From the NCBI RefSeq assembly GCF_025751585.1, contig NZ_JAOWKX010000001.1, forward strand, positions 682,259 through 746,258: a DNA stretch of 64,000 nt, read 5' to 3'. This DNA comes from Fluctibacter corallii (GTDB taxonomy: Bacteria; Pseudomonadota; Gammaproteobacteria; Enterobacterales; Alteromonadaceae). The notes below the pieces were generated by a model. The model saw only the letters and a list, made by a program, of their open reading frames with translations. It was not told where the DNA came from and did not search any database. The position numbers were made by a program, and so were the translations under genes. Shown in pieces: positions 13,977 to 23,223 of the stretch (its first letter is position 1; the number at the start of each line of letters is the position of its first letter).

Positions 13977-14567
13977 ATGGAATTGGCAATTATTTTATTA
14001 ATGCTATTAATTGTTGTGGCTATTGGCGCAATTAAACTTAGCGACGGTGGCGTTGCATTTCCTTTTAAGCGCAAAAATACACTTTTCACGCAAGTAGAAT
14101 GCACCTTTCTTGATTTAATTGAGAAAGCAGTAGGTCACCAATATCGTATCGTATGCCGAGTTAGGCTAACTGATGTGCTAGCTCTGCGTCAAAATACTGA
14201 CAAGAAAACAGCGAAACATGCGTTTTCACGCGCATCGGGTAAACACCTTGATTTTGTGCTGTGCGACAAGCAAACCATGAGCCCAGTGGTTGCTATTGAT
14301 TTGGTTCACGCGGCGGGCAAAGACGGATACAAAGCCCAGCGTGATTGGTTTATTAGCGGAGCATTGGATGCAGCGCGTATTCCTCATTTACGCATAAAAG
14401 TAAAATCGGGTTATACCACGAAAGACATAGCCGATTGTATTGAAGCCAAATTAGCCCCGATTAAGCGTAAAACGCCTAAACCAGTTATAATGGGCACGCA
14501 CAATCCAGACAACTTAGACAAACGCCCGACTCGTCCTTTACGCTCAAGTCGTCCCGCTGCGGCCTAA
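13977..14567 (+). CDS. Membrane-anchored DUF2726 protein
   Basis: The product is 196 residues. An N-terminal membrane segment (ELAIILLMLLIVVAIGAI) leads into a DUF2726 domain (about residues 30-160), shown by FTQVECTFLDLIEKAVG, a predicted nuclease-like core LDFVLCDKQTMSPVVAIDL and HLRIKVKSGYTTKDIADCIE. DUF2726 has been linked by fold to restriction-endonuclease-like proteins, and the pattern of Asp, then Asp plus Lys is compatible, but activity is unproven. The tail is basic and proline-rich. I chose the ATG at 13977 with AGGAG five bases upstream over an in-frame start at 13932. It precedes mtnN on the same strand. Confidence 0.75.
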   Translation: MELAIILLMLLIVVAIGAIKLSDGGVAFPFKRKNTLFTQVECTFLDLIEKAVGHQYRIVCRVRLTDVLALRQNTDKKTAKHAFSRASGKHLDFVLCDKQTMSPVVAIDLVHAAGKDGYKAQRDWFISGALDAARIPHLRIKVKSGYTTKDIADCIEAKLAPIKRKTPKPVIMGTHNPDNLDKRPTRPLRSSRPAAA

Positions 14568-14691
14568 CCCCAACACGCTTCCGTTCTCCGTTCCTTGCGC
14601 CTTCATGTTGTTTTTTTAGGCGCTTGGAATGGCTATTTTTGCCCACTTCTATTACACTTCGCGCAAATTTTTCAATGGAGAAGTAAGTACC

Positions 14692-15396
14692 ATGAAAATC
14701 GCTATTTTGGGCGCAATGGATCAAGAGGTTGCGCTACTAAAAGAAAGCTTGTCTGATGTTGAAGTAACAGAATACGCACATTTGAACTTTTACTCTGGCA
14801 AAATGCATGGCGTTGAAGTTGTCGTGGTGAAATGTGGTATCGGTAAAGTTGCCGCATCTGTTGCCACCACGGTATTGATTGACCGTTTTGCACCCGATTA
14901 TGTAGTTAATACGGGGTCAGCTGGTGGATTCGATCAAGATTTGTCTATTGGTGATTTGGTGATCGCAAGTGGTGTTATGCATCACGACGTTGACGTAACC
15001 CACTTCGGTTATGAGCTTGGCCAAGTATACGGCTTGCCTGCTGTATTCCCAAGCAACCAAAAACTTATTGAAGCAGCAGAGCACGCAGCAAAAGATGTTG
15101 TGCATGTAAAGAGTAAACGCGGCCTAATCTGCACGGGCGACTCTTTCATTGGTTGCGACGAAGCGGCAGGGCGTTTACGTAAACTTGTACCAGACATGAA
15201 AGCGGTAGAAATGGAAGGGGCCGCCATCGGCCAAACCTGCTACATGCTAGACACACCATTTGTGGTTATACGATCGTTGTCAGACATTGCTGGCCAAACG
15301 TCGACTGTTTCATTCAAAGAATACATCGACCAAGCTGCCAAGCACTCTGCTGAGCTGGTAATGGGCATGATTGCGGAGCTGGCTGAATCAGCCTAA
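14692..15396 (+). CDS. mtnN: 5'-methylthioadenosine/S-adenosylhomocysteine nucleosidase
   Basis: The 234-residue cytoplasmic enzyme hydrolyses 5'-methylthioadenosine and S-adenosylhomocysteine to adenine and a thioribose. Motifs are AILGAMDQEVALL (Glu near 12), GIGKVAASVATT, NTGSAGGFD, the substrate-binding AVEMEGAAIGQ and the catalytic Asp in SLSDIAGQ. The length equals that of E. coli Pfs/MtnN. The start at 14692 removes 21 unlikely residues of the longer frame. It is followed at once by cbiB and btuF; E. coli also keeps mtnN next to btuF. A full ahcY gene lies only 2 kb away, so the cell has two ways of clearing S-adenosylhomocysteine. Confidence 0.97.
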   Translation: MKIAILGAMDQEVALLKESLSDVEVTEYAHLNFYSGKMHGVEVVVVKCGIGKVAASVATTVLIDRFAPDYVVNTGSAGGFDQDLSIGDLVIASGVMHHDVDVTHFGYELGQVYGLPAVFPSNQKLIEAAEHAAKDVVHVKSKRGLICTGDSFIGCDEAAGRLRKLVPDMKAVEMEGAAIGQTCYMLDTPFVVIRSLSDIAGQTSTVSFKEYIDQAAKHSAELVMGMIAELAESA

Positions 15397-16375
15397 CGGA
15401 GTTCACATCTTACCCTTAGAGGCGATCATTCAACACCCGCTTTGGCAAACATTATTCGTTATGTTTGCCGTGATGGGTATTGAGCGCCTCTGGCTTTGGC
15501 CTGAACGTTATCACCCTCTCGCATTTTTTCGTTACCTTACTCAGCATATTGGGCAAAAAGTGCATCCGTCTGTTGAGCGAAGCCACCAGCAACAGTATAT
15601 TTCTGGTACTTTAGCGGTTATCGTCATCACCTTACCCACCGTTGTGATCGCAAGCACCTTTGTATGGTTTGCAGAGTTTCCCCTGTTCTTTGATGCGATG
15701 ATGTTATTGGTTGCCCTTCACTTTCATCCAGTTACGACACATTATGAGCGTATTATTCATGCGTTAAAGGCAAATAAAAAAATGCTGGCCCGCGATACAC
15801 TGTCCCATATTGTTCTCAGAGAAACAGACAAGCTGTCTCCAATGGGGATTGCCAAAGCTGCGGTTGAAAGTGTGCTGCTGCGATTTTGTTATCAATATTG
15901 GGCGGTATTGTTTTGGTATCTTATTTTAGGGGGTGCGGGTGCCTTAGCCTACAGGCTGATATTTGAAATGTCGCAACAATGGAATCGGAAAACCCCGTAT
16001 TTTGCTCACTTTGGCAAACCAGCTTCAACCATGATGCTGGTGTTATCGTGGTTGCCAACCCGATGGGTGGTATACAGCCTAGCCATTGCAGAAAATATCA
16101 GCGGGGCATTCAAAGCCGCTCGAAATATACGCTATCAACTTACAGGGGCGATACGGCAACACACTACCCTATTAGCCATTGCTGGTGGCGCAATGGGCAT
16201 TCAGCTAGGCGGCCCTGCATTTTACGGTGGTAAAAAAATTCGTATGGCGAAGGTCGGGGGGAGCCGAGAGATCCGATTTGGAGACCTAGCCCGCATACGG
16301 TTGGCACTGATGAAAGTCACTGCCATGCTCTGTGTATTTTTGCTATTAGTGTTCGCCATAATCTATGTATTTTAA
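15371..16375 (+). CDS. cbiB: CobD/CbiB-type cobinamide-phosphate synthase
   Basis: This is an inner-membrane protein of about 330 residues and four to five membrane segments. It belongs to the CobD/CbiB family, which joins an aminopropanol-type side chain to cobyric acid or adenosylcobyric acid. Matches are an N-terminal HPLAFFRYLTQHIG-type motif (a form of HPV..IG), HALKANKKMLARDTLSHIVLRETDKLS and AAVESVLLRFCYQYWAVLFWYLILGGAGALAYR. Near the C-terminus, GGPAFYGG is conserved. Between btuF and mtnN it suggests cobamide salvage. The start is unclear: the TTG at 15371 overlaps mtnN by 26 bases and has no site, while an in-frame ATC at 15407 has ACGGAG five bases upstream. Confidence 0.85.
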   Translation: MRSWLNQPNGVHILPLEAIIQHPLWQTLFVMFAVMGIERLWLWPERYHPLAFFRYLTQHIGQKVHPSVERSHQQQYISGTLAVIVITLPTVVIASTFVWFAEFPLFFDAMMLLVALHFHPVTTHYERIIHALKANKKMLARDTLSHIVLRETDKLSPMGIAKAAVESVLLRFCYQYWAVLFWYLILGGAGALAYRLIFEMSQQWNRKTPYFAHFGKPASTMMLVLSWLPTRWVVYSLAIAENISGAFKAARNIRYQLTGAIRQHTTLLAIAGGAMGIQLGGPAFYGGKKIRMAKVGGSREIRFGDLARIRLALMKVTAMLCVFLLLVFAIIYVF

Positions 16376-16385
16376 GGGCGTACTT

Positions 16386-17201
16386 ATGTTCAAAAGGTTA
16401 GCATTTATTGCAGCAGTGTTGTTCTTATACAGTGTCAACATAGTTGCCCATGCCGAACAACGTATTGTGTCATTAGCACCTCACCTTACAGAGTGGGTAT
16501 TCACTTTAAACAAAGAGGCTGAATTAGTAGGCGTTTCAGATTACAGCGACTTTCCTGAAGCCGCCAAAGCACTTCCCAGAGTCGCTAGCCATACTGGCGT
16601 TAATTTTGAAGCTTTATTAACACTTAAACCCACATTGGTGTTGGCATGGCATGGAGGAAATCGGCCTCAAGACATTGCCCGTTTACAGGCGTTAGGGTTG
16701 GATGTATTCCTATCTTCTCCCAAAACATTAGTCGACATGCAAGAGGAGTTACTCGCGCTAGGGAGTAAGTTAGGCGCTAACGAGCAAGCAAAATACACTG
16801 TCGATTCATTGGCAGAACAGCTCAGTAAACTTAAATATAGCATGCAAAAAAAGCCTCGCTATGCGGCCTTCTTTTACATGCATAACGCACCGCTAATGTC
16901 AGTTAGTGGCAACACCTGGTCAAACGATTTAATACGTCACTGCAACTTAAATAACATTTTTGAAGACGCAGATACGCCCTATCCACAAGTCAGTATTGAA
17001 CAAGTGTTAACCAAACAGCCTGCCATTATTATCTCTTCTATGAACCAAAATAAGGATCAAATGAGAGCGCAATGGGGGAAATGGGAGCCCATACTTCATG
17101 CTCGCTACTTCAGCGTGAATGCAGCTATTTTTCAACGTTTTACTCCTCGCGTCGTGACGGAATTGTCGCAACTGTGTGAGCAAATTCATTTCCAAAAGTA
17201 A
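16386..17201 (+). CDS. btuF: Periplasmic cobalamin-binding protein BtuF-like
   Basis: The 271-residue class III periplasmic binding protein has a signal peptide (FIAAVLFLYSVNIVAHA) and the BtuF/FepB fold with a long central helix. Visible matches are QRIVSLAPHLTEWVFTL, GVSDYSDFPEAAKALPRV, NFEALLTLKPTLVLAWHGGN and SGNTWSNDLIRHC. It would capture vitamin B12 or cobinamide and hand it to BtuCD, which is not encoded in this window. The order mtnN-cbiB-btuF supports the B12 assignment over a siderophore ligand. The ATG at 16386 starts ten bases after the cbiB stop. Some class III proteins bind haem or siderophores, so the ligand is an inference. Confidence 0.88.
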   Translation: MFKRLAFIAAVLFLYSVNIVAHAEQRIVSLAPHLTEWVFTLNKEAELVGVSDYSDFPEAAKALPRVASHTGVNFEALLTLKPTLVLAWHGGNRPQDIARLQALGLDVFLSSPKTLVDMQEELLALGSKLGANEQAKYTVDSLAEQLSKLKYSMQKKPRYAAFFYMHNAPLMSVSGNTWSNDLIRHCNLNNIFEDADTPYPQVSIEQVLTKQPAIIISSMNQNKDQMRAQWGKWEPILHARYFSVNAAIFQRFTPRVVTELSQLCEQIHFQK

Positions 17202-17350
17202 AACAAATCGCAACAGCCCTTTGATCATGGCTTTGTTTCTGGCAGTATAAATCGTAACCAGCGCGAGAACCAAAAAAACACAGGTTTACGCCGTGTTTGC
17301 CGTTACCGTGTTCACCACGCTCCTTGTACTCTTATTCTATAAGGACAGAT

Positions 17351-18745
17351 ATGAACCAAGACAATCACGTTATGGCAACAGGCGACTACAAGGTCGCAGA
17401 CATCAGTTTGGCTGATTGGGGACGTAAAGAACTCTCAATCGCAGAGGGCGAAATGCCAGCCTTAATGGCAATCAGGCACAAATATCGCGCCGAACAACCT
17501 CTCAAGGGTGCCAAAATTCTTGGCTGCATTCACATGACCATTCAAACAGGGGTACTGATTGAAACCCTGATCGATTTAGGCGCAGAAGTGCGCTGGTCTA
17601 GTTGCAATATTTTTTCAACACAAGATCATGCTGCCGCCGCAATCGTCGCCGCAGGTGTGCCGGTTTTTGCTTGGAAAGGAGAGACTGAAGACGAATATGA
17701 ATGGTGCCTAGAGCAAACCATATTGAAAGATGGCGAGCCGTGGAATGCCAACATGGTCTTAGACGACGGCGGCGATCTTACTGACATGCTTCACACTCGC
17801 TATCCAAAAGTACTTGAACAGGTTCATGGTATTACTGAAGAAACCACGACGGGCGTGCATCGGCTCTTAAAAATGCTAGATGAAGGCACATTAAAAGTCC
17901 CAGCCATCAATGTTAACGATTCGGTGACCAAGTCAAAGAATGACAATAAGTACGGATGCCGTCACAGCCTAAATGACGCAATCAAGCGTGCAACCGATCA
18001 CTTACTCGCAGGTAAAAAAGCATTAGTGATTGGCTACGGCGACGTTGGCAAAGGCTCATCGCAATCACTACGCCAAGAGGGCATGATAGTCAGAATTGCA
18101 GAAATCGACCCCATCTGCGCCATGCAAGCCTGCATGGATGGCTTTGAGGTAGTGTCGCCCTATGTCGAAGGAAAAAATACTGGCAACCGCGACCACATCA
18201 ACACCGCTCTGCTTGCCAATACAGACTTGGTTGTCACCACTACGGGCAACGTTAACGTATGCGACAAACACATGCTTCACGCACTAAAGTCTGGAGCTGT
18301 AGTATGCAATATCGGCCATTTTGATAATGAAATCGACACCGCCTACATGCGTGATAATTGGCGCTGGGAAGAAGTTAAACCACAAGTGCATAAAATCTAC
18401 CGCGATGCAGCAAACAGTGATGACCATTTACTATTACTGTCAGAAGGCAGGCTCGTCAACCTAGGCAATGCGACTGGACACCCATCTCGCATCATGGACG
18501 GTTCATTTGCCAACCAAGTATTAGCGCAAATTCATTTATTTAAACAAGCATACGCATCACAATCTGAAGACAAACAACAAGCGATGATGGCGGTCACCGT
18601 GCTTCCCAAACAGCTTGACGAGGAAGTAGCGCGTTATATGGTGGAAGGATTTGGCGGCGTGATTACCACACTAACGCAAACACAAGCAGACTATATTGAC
18701 GTTGAGATAAGTGGCCCCTTTAAGCCCGACACCTATCGGTATTGA
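17351..18745 (+). CDS. ahcY: Adenosylhomocysteinase
   Basis: The 464-residue cytosolic enzyme reversibly splits S-adenosylhomocysteine to adenosine and homocysteine, regenerating the methyl cycle. It has the NAD-binding Rossmann signature [21 protein letters not shown] and the substrate-binding [20 protein letters not shown], where Lys and Asp are catalytic. Further matches are [11 protein letters not shown] and the conserved C-terminal block [10 protein letters not shown] with the terminal Lys/Tyr that contacts NAD. AAGGA precedes the ATG at 17351; an upstream in-frame start at 17297 is not supported. I looked for an S-adenosylhomocysteine riboswitch in 17202-17350 and did not see its consensus. 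Confidence 0.97.
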   Translation: MNQDNHVMATGDYKVADISLADWGRKELSIAEGEMPALMAIRHKYRAEQPLKGAKILGCIHMTIQTGVLIETLIDLGAEVRWSSCNIFSTQDHAAAAIVAAGVPVFAWKGETEDEYEWCLEQTILKDGEPWNANMVLDDGGDLTDMLHTRYPKVLEQVHGITEETTTGVHRLLKMLDEGTLKVPAINVNDSVTKSKNDNKYGCRHSLNDAIKRATDHLLAGKKALVIGYGDVGKGSSQSLRQEGMIVRIAEIDPICAMQACMDGFEVVSPYVEGKNTGNRDHINTALLANTDLVVTTTGNVNVCDKHMLHALKSGAVVCNIGHFDNEIDTAYMRDNWRWEEVKPQVHKIYRDAANSDDHLLLLSEGRLVNLGNATGHPSRIMDGSFANQVLAQIHLFKQAYASQSEDKQQAMMAVTVLPKQLDEEVARYMVEGFGGVITTLTQTQADYIDVEISGPFKPDTYRY

Positions 18746-18794
18746 TATCTACTATACAACGTTTGCGTAATCTCGCATTAAACATCAGGCTGAG

Positions 18795-18830
18795 GTGTAT
18801 GCGCGACGCGTTACACTTCATTCTTGTTTT
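18795..18830 (+). terminator. Candidate terminator after ahcY
   Basis: GTGTA (18795-18799) and TACAC (18812-18816) enclose a GC-rich inner part that can pair imperfectly, followed by a T-rich run. The stem is modest. Confidence 0.4.
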
Positions 18831-18883
18831 AAGAAGGTTGCGCTAAAATAAGATGACTTATCGATTAAATCAGGATTACGTAC

Positions 18884-19303
18884 ATGAAAGTTGCGCTCGT
18901 TATTACGATGCTATTCTCGTTGTTATTGGCTAGCCCGAATACCATCGCAGGCGGCGACAATAGCCAAGCTAATCACGACACGTCCACGCAGTTGCAATCA
19001 CTCTCGCAAGCCCAGTTTTTATCTCAAAAAGAGCAAGACTGGCTAGTGCTAGACGTACGCAGTGAAGAAGAATACCAAGCGGGACACATCCCTGAGGCTA
19101 AAAACATCCCCCATGTTGAATTAAAAGAAGTCATAGCTTCAATATCAGAGTACAAACACAAACCTGTTGTGGTGTATTGCCGTTCAGGTAGACGCGCTAA
19201 AATAGCAGCAGATATTTTGCTCGCAAATGGATTCCAAGATGTGCTGCATTTAGAAGGTGATATGAAAGGCTGGGAAGCTGCTGGACATACCATTGCACAA
19301 TAA
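18884..19303 (+). CDS. Periplasmic rhodanese-domain protein
   Basis: The 139-residue protein carries a signal peptide (VALVITMLFSLLLASPNTIAG) and a single rhodanese domain. The active-site loop is CRSGRRAKI and the other family blocks are VLDVRSEEEYQAGHIPEAKNIP and LEGDMKGWEAAGH. The catalytic Cys is present, so sulfur transfer or thiol chemistry in the periplasm is likely; the partner is unknown. AGGA lies about ten bases before the ATG. The gene begins a small plus-strand group with the DUF2721, GNAT and oxidoreductase genes, but the spacing gives no strong sign of a joint function. Confidence 0.88.
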   Translation: MKVALVITMLFSLLLASPNTIAGGDNSQANHDTSTQLQSLSQAQFLSQKEQDWLVLDVRSEEEYQAGHIPEAKNIPHVELKEVIASISEYKHKPVVVYCRSGRRAKIAADILLANGFQDVLHLEGDMKGWEAAGHTIAQ

Positions 19304-19343
19304 TATTTGGTAGCCTGATTGGAAAAACAATCAGGCTACATTT

Positions 19344-19766
19344 ATGGAAGTCACTCTTACTACTCCGGCAGTGTTATTTCCTGCTATTTCGTTACTATTG
19401 CTCGCGTATACCAACCGTTTTATCGCTCTGGCACAAATTATTCGAAACTTCGACCGAACTGAAGATTCAGACAGCACCCAGAAACAAATAGAAAACCTGC
19501 GGGAGAGAATTCAGCTAATAAAACGCATGCAAGAGGTCGGGGTTGTAAGTTTTTTTCTCTGTGTGCTGTCAATGCTGGTATTATATGCCGATTATCGTGT
19601 CGCAGGCAGCTGGATATTTGCAAGCAGCTTAATCTTTTTATTGTACTCTTTATGGCTGTCTGTAAGAGAAATACGGATCTCGGTTGAAGCCCTTGATGTG
19701 TATTTGTGTAGTCTCAACTTACCCTTTAGAAATCGAAAATGGACCAAATCGAATATCAACAATTAG
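19344..19766 (+). CDS. DUF2721 integral membrane protein
   Basis: The 140-residue protein has three membrane segments (TTPAVLFPAISLLLLAYTNRF, VGVVSFFLCVLSMLVLYADYRV, SWIFASSLIFLLYSLWLSVREI) and a charged cytoplasmic loop with Glu, Arg and Lys in the first interval. This is the DUF2721 pattern: hydrophobic ends, the IRNFDR block and REIRISVEALD near the C-terminus. No function is known for the family. The following acetyltransferase frame begins 28 bases before its stop codon, so the two may be translated together. Confidence 0.75.
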   Translation: MEVTLTTPAVLFPAISLLLLAYTNRFIALAQIIRNFDRTEDSDSTQKQIENLRERIQLIKRMQEVGVVSFFLCVLSMLVLYADYRVAGSWIFASSLIFLLYSLWLSVREIRISVEALDVYLCSLNLPFRNRKWTKSNINN

Positions 19767-20305
19767 CCCCTTCACACTTTGAAGGCATTATTGCATTAGG
19801 CAATCACGTTCATGGTGACAACTACATCAATCATGAGCAGCTGGAAGACTATTATCAGAAAAGCGTTCAAAACAATATCAACGCTAGCTGGGTCGCCCTG
19901 CTCAATGACAAGGTAATTGGATTCAGGCTTACCTTTGCAGCAGGTACATGGACGCTAGACGAATGGTGCAGTACCGACGAGTGGCCAGTAAAAGCAGACG
20001 AGGTATGCTATTTCAAATGTAATACCGTCGATGAAATTTGCCGTGGCAAAGGCGTAGGCTCAAAGCTTCTTTCACTGTCTATTGAGAACGCGAAGAAACA
20101 AGGCGCTAAAGCAGGTATGGCACACATCTGGATGGCAAGCCCGGGTAACAGCGCATTTAAATATTTTTCAAAATGCGGCGGAAAGGTCGTAAAGATGCAC
20201 CCAAACAAGTGGCAACCGCTATTTGAAAGCGACGGTTATGTGTGCCCTGTATGCGGAAACCACTGCACCTGCACCGGTGCAGAAATGATGATTGAGTTTG
20301 ATTAA
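19739..20305 (+). CDS. GNAT-family N-acetyltransferase with Cys-rich tail
   Basis: The 188-residue protein belongs to the GNAT acyltransferases. The acetyl-CoA-binding motif A is CRGKGVGSKLLSLSIENAKKQGA, followed by ASPGNSAFKYFSKCGGKVV, which is motif B. The substrate is unknown. The C-terminal 20 residues hold four cysteines in the pattern C-x2-C-x3-C-x-C (VCPVCGNHCTC), which suggests a bound metal and is unusual for GNAT proteins. The reading frame overlaps the upstream membrane gene by 28 bases and is followed 17 bases later by the oxidoreductase. Family assignment is good. Confidence 0.82.
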   Translation: MDQIEYQQLAPSHFEGIIALGNHVHGDNYINHEQLEDYYQKSVQNNINASWVALLNDKVIGFRLTFAAGTWTLDEWCSTDEWPVKADEVCYFKCNTVDEICRGKGVGSKLLSLSIENAKKQGAKAGMAHIWMASPGNSAFKYFSKCGGKVVKMHPNKWQPLFESDGYVCPVCGNHCTCTGAEMMIEFD

Positions 20306-20322
20306 AAAGGCATAATTTCCTG

Positions 20323-21663
20323 ATGTACGACCCGTTACTTGCGCCCTTTCCTGCGAGCAAGCAGGCATTCCCTGACTCTTATTGGTTTAGCACAGCAAAA
20401 GACATCGTCGCGAAAGAAACGCTTCCGATTCTCACTGACACCATCGATGCCGATGTGGCGATTATTGGTGGCGGTTACACGGGGTTGTCTGCGGCCATTC
20501 ATCTGGCTAAAGCTGGAATAAAGCCTGTTTTATTAGAGGCAAACGACAGCGGTTGGGGATGCAGTGGACGAAATGGCGGCTTCGTACTCGGCGGCACTGG
20601 CAGACTAGGCATGTCTGCCATGCAAAAAAAGTGGGGAAATGATACCGCATCCGCGATTTATCAAGAGTTTCAAACATCAATCGACACCGTTCAATCACTG
20701 ATTGACGAGGGCAACATTGAATGCGACAAAATTGTTGGCGGATACATGAAACTCGCTCACAACGCCAGCATGACACAGCAATTACAGCAACAAGCTGATG
20801 CATTATCGGCATCGTTTTCTGAGTCTGTCTCGTTTGTACCCGCCAACGAAGTAAAAAACGGATATATCAATACCAACCTGCATTATGGCGGCTTGTATTA
20901 CCCAAAATGCTTTGCCATCAACCCATTAAAACTGGCCAGAGGCTATCAAAGATTGGCACTGAGCCACGGCGCGACCTTATACGGCCAATCTCCCGTAAAA
21001 GATTGGCAACAATCTCAGGGGCAGCACCAACTTATCACACCACAAGGCCAAGTGAATGCCAAGCAAGTGATCATTGCCACTAATGGTTACACGGGTAATG
21101 CCTTGCACCCGTTAGTGAATAATCGTCATTTTCCTGTGATTAGCAGTATTATTGTCACGCGCCCGCTGTCGAGCGAAGAGCTTCAAGCAATCGGCATGAA
21201 ATCAGGCCTCATGGCCATGGACACTCGTTCACTTAAATATTATTACCGTTTGCTACCCGATAACCGCTTGTTGTTCGGAGGTCGAGGTGCCATCGCGGGT
21301 AAAAATGCAGACAAAGCCTTATACAGACAACGATTAGAAACTGGGTTAGCCAGTACCTTTCCTCGTTTAAGCAACATTGACATTGATTATTTTTGGAGTG
21401 GCTGGATTAGCGTTTCATTAGATGATTACCCTCGATTGTGGCACAGCGATGATCGTTCCATTCACTATGCAATGGGATATTGCGGATCAGGTGTGGCATT
21501 TGGCGCTCAAGCTGGCAAGCGGTTAGCACAGATGGTGACTAATGATAAAACACTGCCGAGCTTACCCTATTGGCAGTCACCGTTAAAAACCTTTCCGTTC
21601 GCTGCTATGCGCCGACTCGGTTTAAGTGCGTTTTACGTTTTTGCCAATATGTTTAATCATTAG
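20323..21663 (+). CDS. FAD-dependent amine/amino-acid oxidoreductase (DadA/PuuB-like)
   Basis: The 446-residue flavoprotein has an N-terminal dinucleotide-binding motif VAIIGGGYTGLSAAIHLAKAG and the DAO-family pattern WGCSGRNGGFVLGGTG. C-terminal blocks are LFGGRGAIAG and YFWSGWISVSLDDYPRLW, with AMGYCGSGVAFGAQAGKRLA near the end. It resembles gamma-glutamylputrescine oxidase (PuuB/OrdL type), which oxidises a secondary or primary amine to an aldehyde with hydrogen peroxide as by-product. No puuA, puuC or puuD homologue is next to it, so the substrate is open. A strong terminator follows. It acts in the cytoplasm with no signal peptide. Confidence 0.85.
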   Translation: MYDPLLAPFPASKQAFPDSYWFSTAKDIVAKETLPILTDTIDADVAIIGGGYTGLSAAIHLAKAGIKPVLLEANDSGWGCSGRNGGFVLGGTGRLGMSAMQKKWGNDTASAIYQEFQTSIDTVQSLIDEGNIECDKIVGGYMKLAHNASMTQQLQQQADALSASFSESVSFVPANEVKNGYINTNLHYGGLYYPKCFAINPLKLARGYQRLALSHGATLYGQSPVKDWQQSQGQHQLITPQGQVNAKQVIIATNGYTGNALHPLVNNRHFPVISSIIVTRPLSSEELQAIGMKSGLMAMDTRSLKYYYRLLPDNRLLFGGRGAIAGKNADKALYRQRLETGLASTFPRLSNIDIDYFWSGWISVSLDDYPRLWHSDDRSIHYAMGYCGSGVAFGAQAGKRLAQMVTNDKTLPSLPYWQSPLKTFPFAAMRRLGLSAFYVFANMFNH

Positions 21664-21721
21664 GTGGAATGATTGCAAAGCAACAGAGAAGACAATTGAT
21701 GCTCGAAGGCCGGGGGAAGTT

Positions 21722-21748
21722 AGGCGACGCTGTTTGACGTCGCCTTTT
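21722..21748 (+). terminator. Strong rho-independent terminator
   Basis: AGGCGACG (21722-21729) pairs with CGTCGCCT (21738-21745) around an eight-base loop, followed by TTTT. It ends the oxidoreductase gene just before the convergent tyrS stop codon. Confidence 0.8.
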
Positions 21749-21753
21749 CAGTA

Positions 21754-22953
21754 TTACGCGAGAGTAACACGCGCAAACTTACGTTTGCCGACTTGATAAA
21801 CAGCCTCACCCGGCTCTGACAATGTCAGCTTGGTATCTTCAACTTTGTCACCATTAATCTTCACTGCGCCTTGCTTTACCATGCGCATTGCTTCAGATGT
21901 AGACGCGACCAAACCAGCTTCTTTAAGAAGATTTCCAATTGCCATCCCTTCTGACGACAAAGTGAGTGTGACTTCGGGCATATCGTCTGGAATCGCGTTT
22001 TTCTGGAAACGTTGAATAAAATCTTGATGCGCTGCCTCCGCGTCGTCTTCAGTGTGGAAACGTGCAATGATCTCTTTTGCGAGTTCAATCTTGATATCAC
22101 GCGGATTTTCACCGTTTTCAACACGGGTTTTTAACGCGGCGATATCCTCGATAGGGCGAAAGCTTAACAGATCGTAATAGCGCCACATCAAATCGTCAGA
22201 AATCGACATGATTTTTCCGAACATGTCATTTGGCGCATCGGTAATCCCAATGTAGTTGCCCAAAGACTTAGACATTTTCTGTACACCGTCGAGGCCTTCA
22301 AGCAGCGGCATCATCAATACAGTTTGCTGGCGCTGCCCTTGCTCTTTTTGTAGTTCACGCCCCATTAACAGGTTAAAGCGCTGATCAGTACCGCCCAGCT
22401 CAACATCCGCTTCTAATGCAACGGAATCCCATCCTTGAACGAGCGGATATAAAAATTCATGTATTGCAATAGGTTGCCCATTGGCGTAACGCTTTTTAAA
22501 GTCGTCACGTTCTAACATACGCGCAACCGTTTGGCTGGCCGCCAACATGATCATCCCCGCAGCACCCAGTTCGTCCATCCATTCAGAATTAAAACGAATC
22601 GTGGTTTTTTCAGGATCGAGGATCTTAAACACCTGCTCTTTGTAAGTTTCCGCGTTGGCAAGCACGTCTTCTTTTGACAACGGCTTACGTGTGACATTTT
22701 TACCCGTTGGATCTCCAATCAAACCAGTAAAGTCACCAATCAAAAAGATGACTTCGTGACCCAACGCCTGAAATGTACGAAGTTTATTGATTAATACTGT
22801 ATGACCCAAATGCAAATCTGGTGCTGTTGGATCAAAACCCGCTTTGATTTTCAGCGGCTTACCTTCTTTAAGCTTGGCAACCAGCTCATCTTCCAACAAT
22901 ATTTCATCTGCACCGCGCTGAATTTCGCGCATTGCATCTTGCCAATCAGTCAT
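21754..22953 (-). CDS. tyrS: Tyrosyl-tRNA synthetase
   Basis: The 399-residue class I aminoacyl-tRNA synthetase charges tRNA-Tyr. It has the HIGH-type motif HLGH in [18 protein letters not shown] in the catalytic loop ([14 protein letters not shown]) and a C-terminal S4-like RNA-binding domain (about 335-399, [18 protein letters not shown]). The length and the LGNYIG form after KMSKS match the TyrS type common in marine gammaproteobacteria. The ATG at 22953 has GAGGACG upstream; an in-frame ATG at 23019 would add 22 residues without support. It is divergent from mepM, an arrangement seen in many gammaproteobacteria. Confidence 0.97.
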   Translation of the reverse strand: MTDWQDAMREIQRGADEILLEDELVAKLKEGKPLKIKAGFDPTAPDLHLGHTVLINKLRTFQALGHEVIFLIGDFTGLIGDPTGKNVTRKPLSKEDVLANAETYKEQVFKILDPEKTTIRFNSEWMDELGAAGMIMLAASQTVARMLERDDFKKRYANGQPIAIHEFLYPLVQGWDSVALEADVELGGTDQRFNLLMGRELQKEQGQRQQTVLMMPLLEGLDGVQKMSKSLGNYIGITDAPNDMFGKIMSISDDLMWRYYDLLSFRPIEDIAALKTRVENGENPRDIKIELAKEIIARFHTEDDAEAAHQDFIQRFQKNAIPDDMPEVTLTLSSEGMAIGNLLKEAGLVASTSEAMRMVKQGAVKINGDKVEDTKLTLSEPGEAVYQVGKRKFARVTLA

Positions 22954-23223
22954 TGAACGTCCTCGTTTACCCTTCGTGCCCAAGAAAATGAACGACGACG
23001 CACACTTGCGAGATGCCATTCTGAAAACACGAACTTATTAAAAATGTGAATGCACGTATTTTACGCGCCCGCAAGTCATAGATAAAGCAATTAGTTATTT
23101 TTTACAATAAGGGATTATGTAGATATATGCCGATTTACAGCTCATATTTTAACCAACCGCTGGAAAACTTGCGCTGTTCGATATATTCTCCAGTTGATGT
23201 GGTTGTAAGAGTGTTATTTCACC

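Noticed and set aside
14605..14640. GCGCC/GGCGC pair before mtnN
   Set aside because: The loop is long and contains the T-run, so it does not form a normal terminator.
17202..17350. Possible SAH riboswitch before ahcY
   Set aside because: I did not find the conserved GAGGCGC-type core; only weak A/T-rich hairpins.
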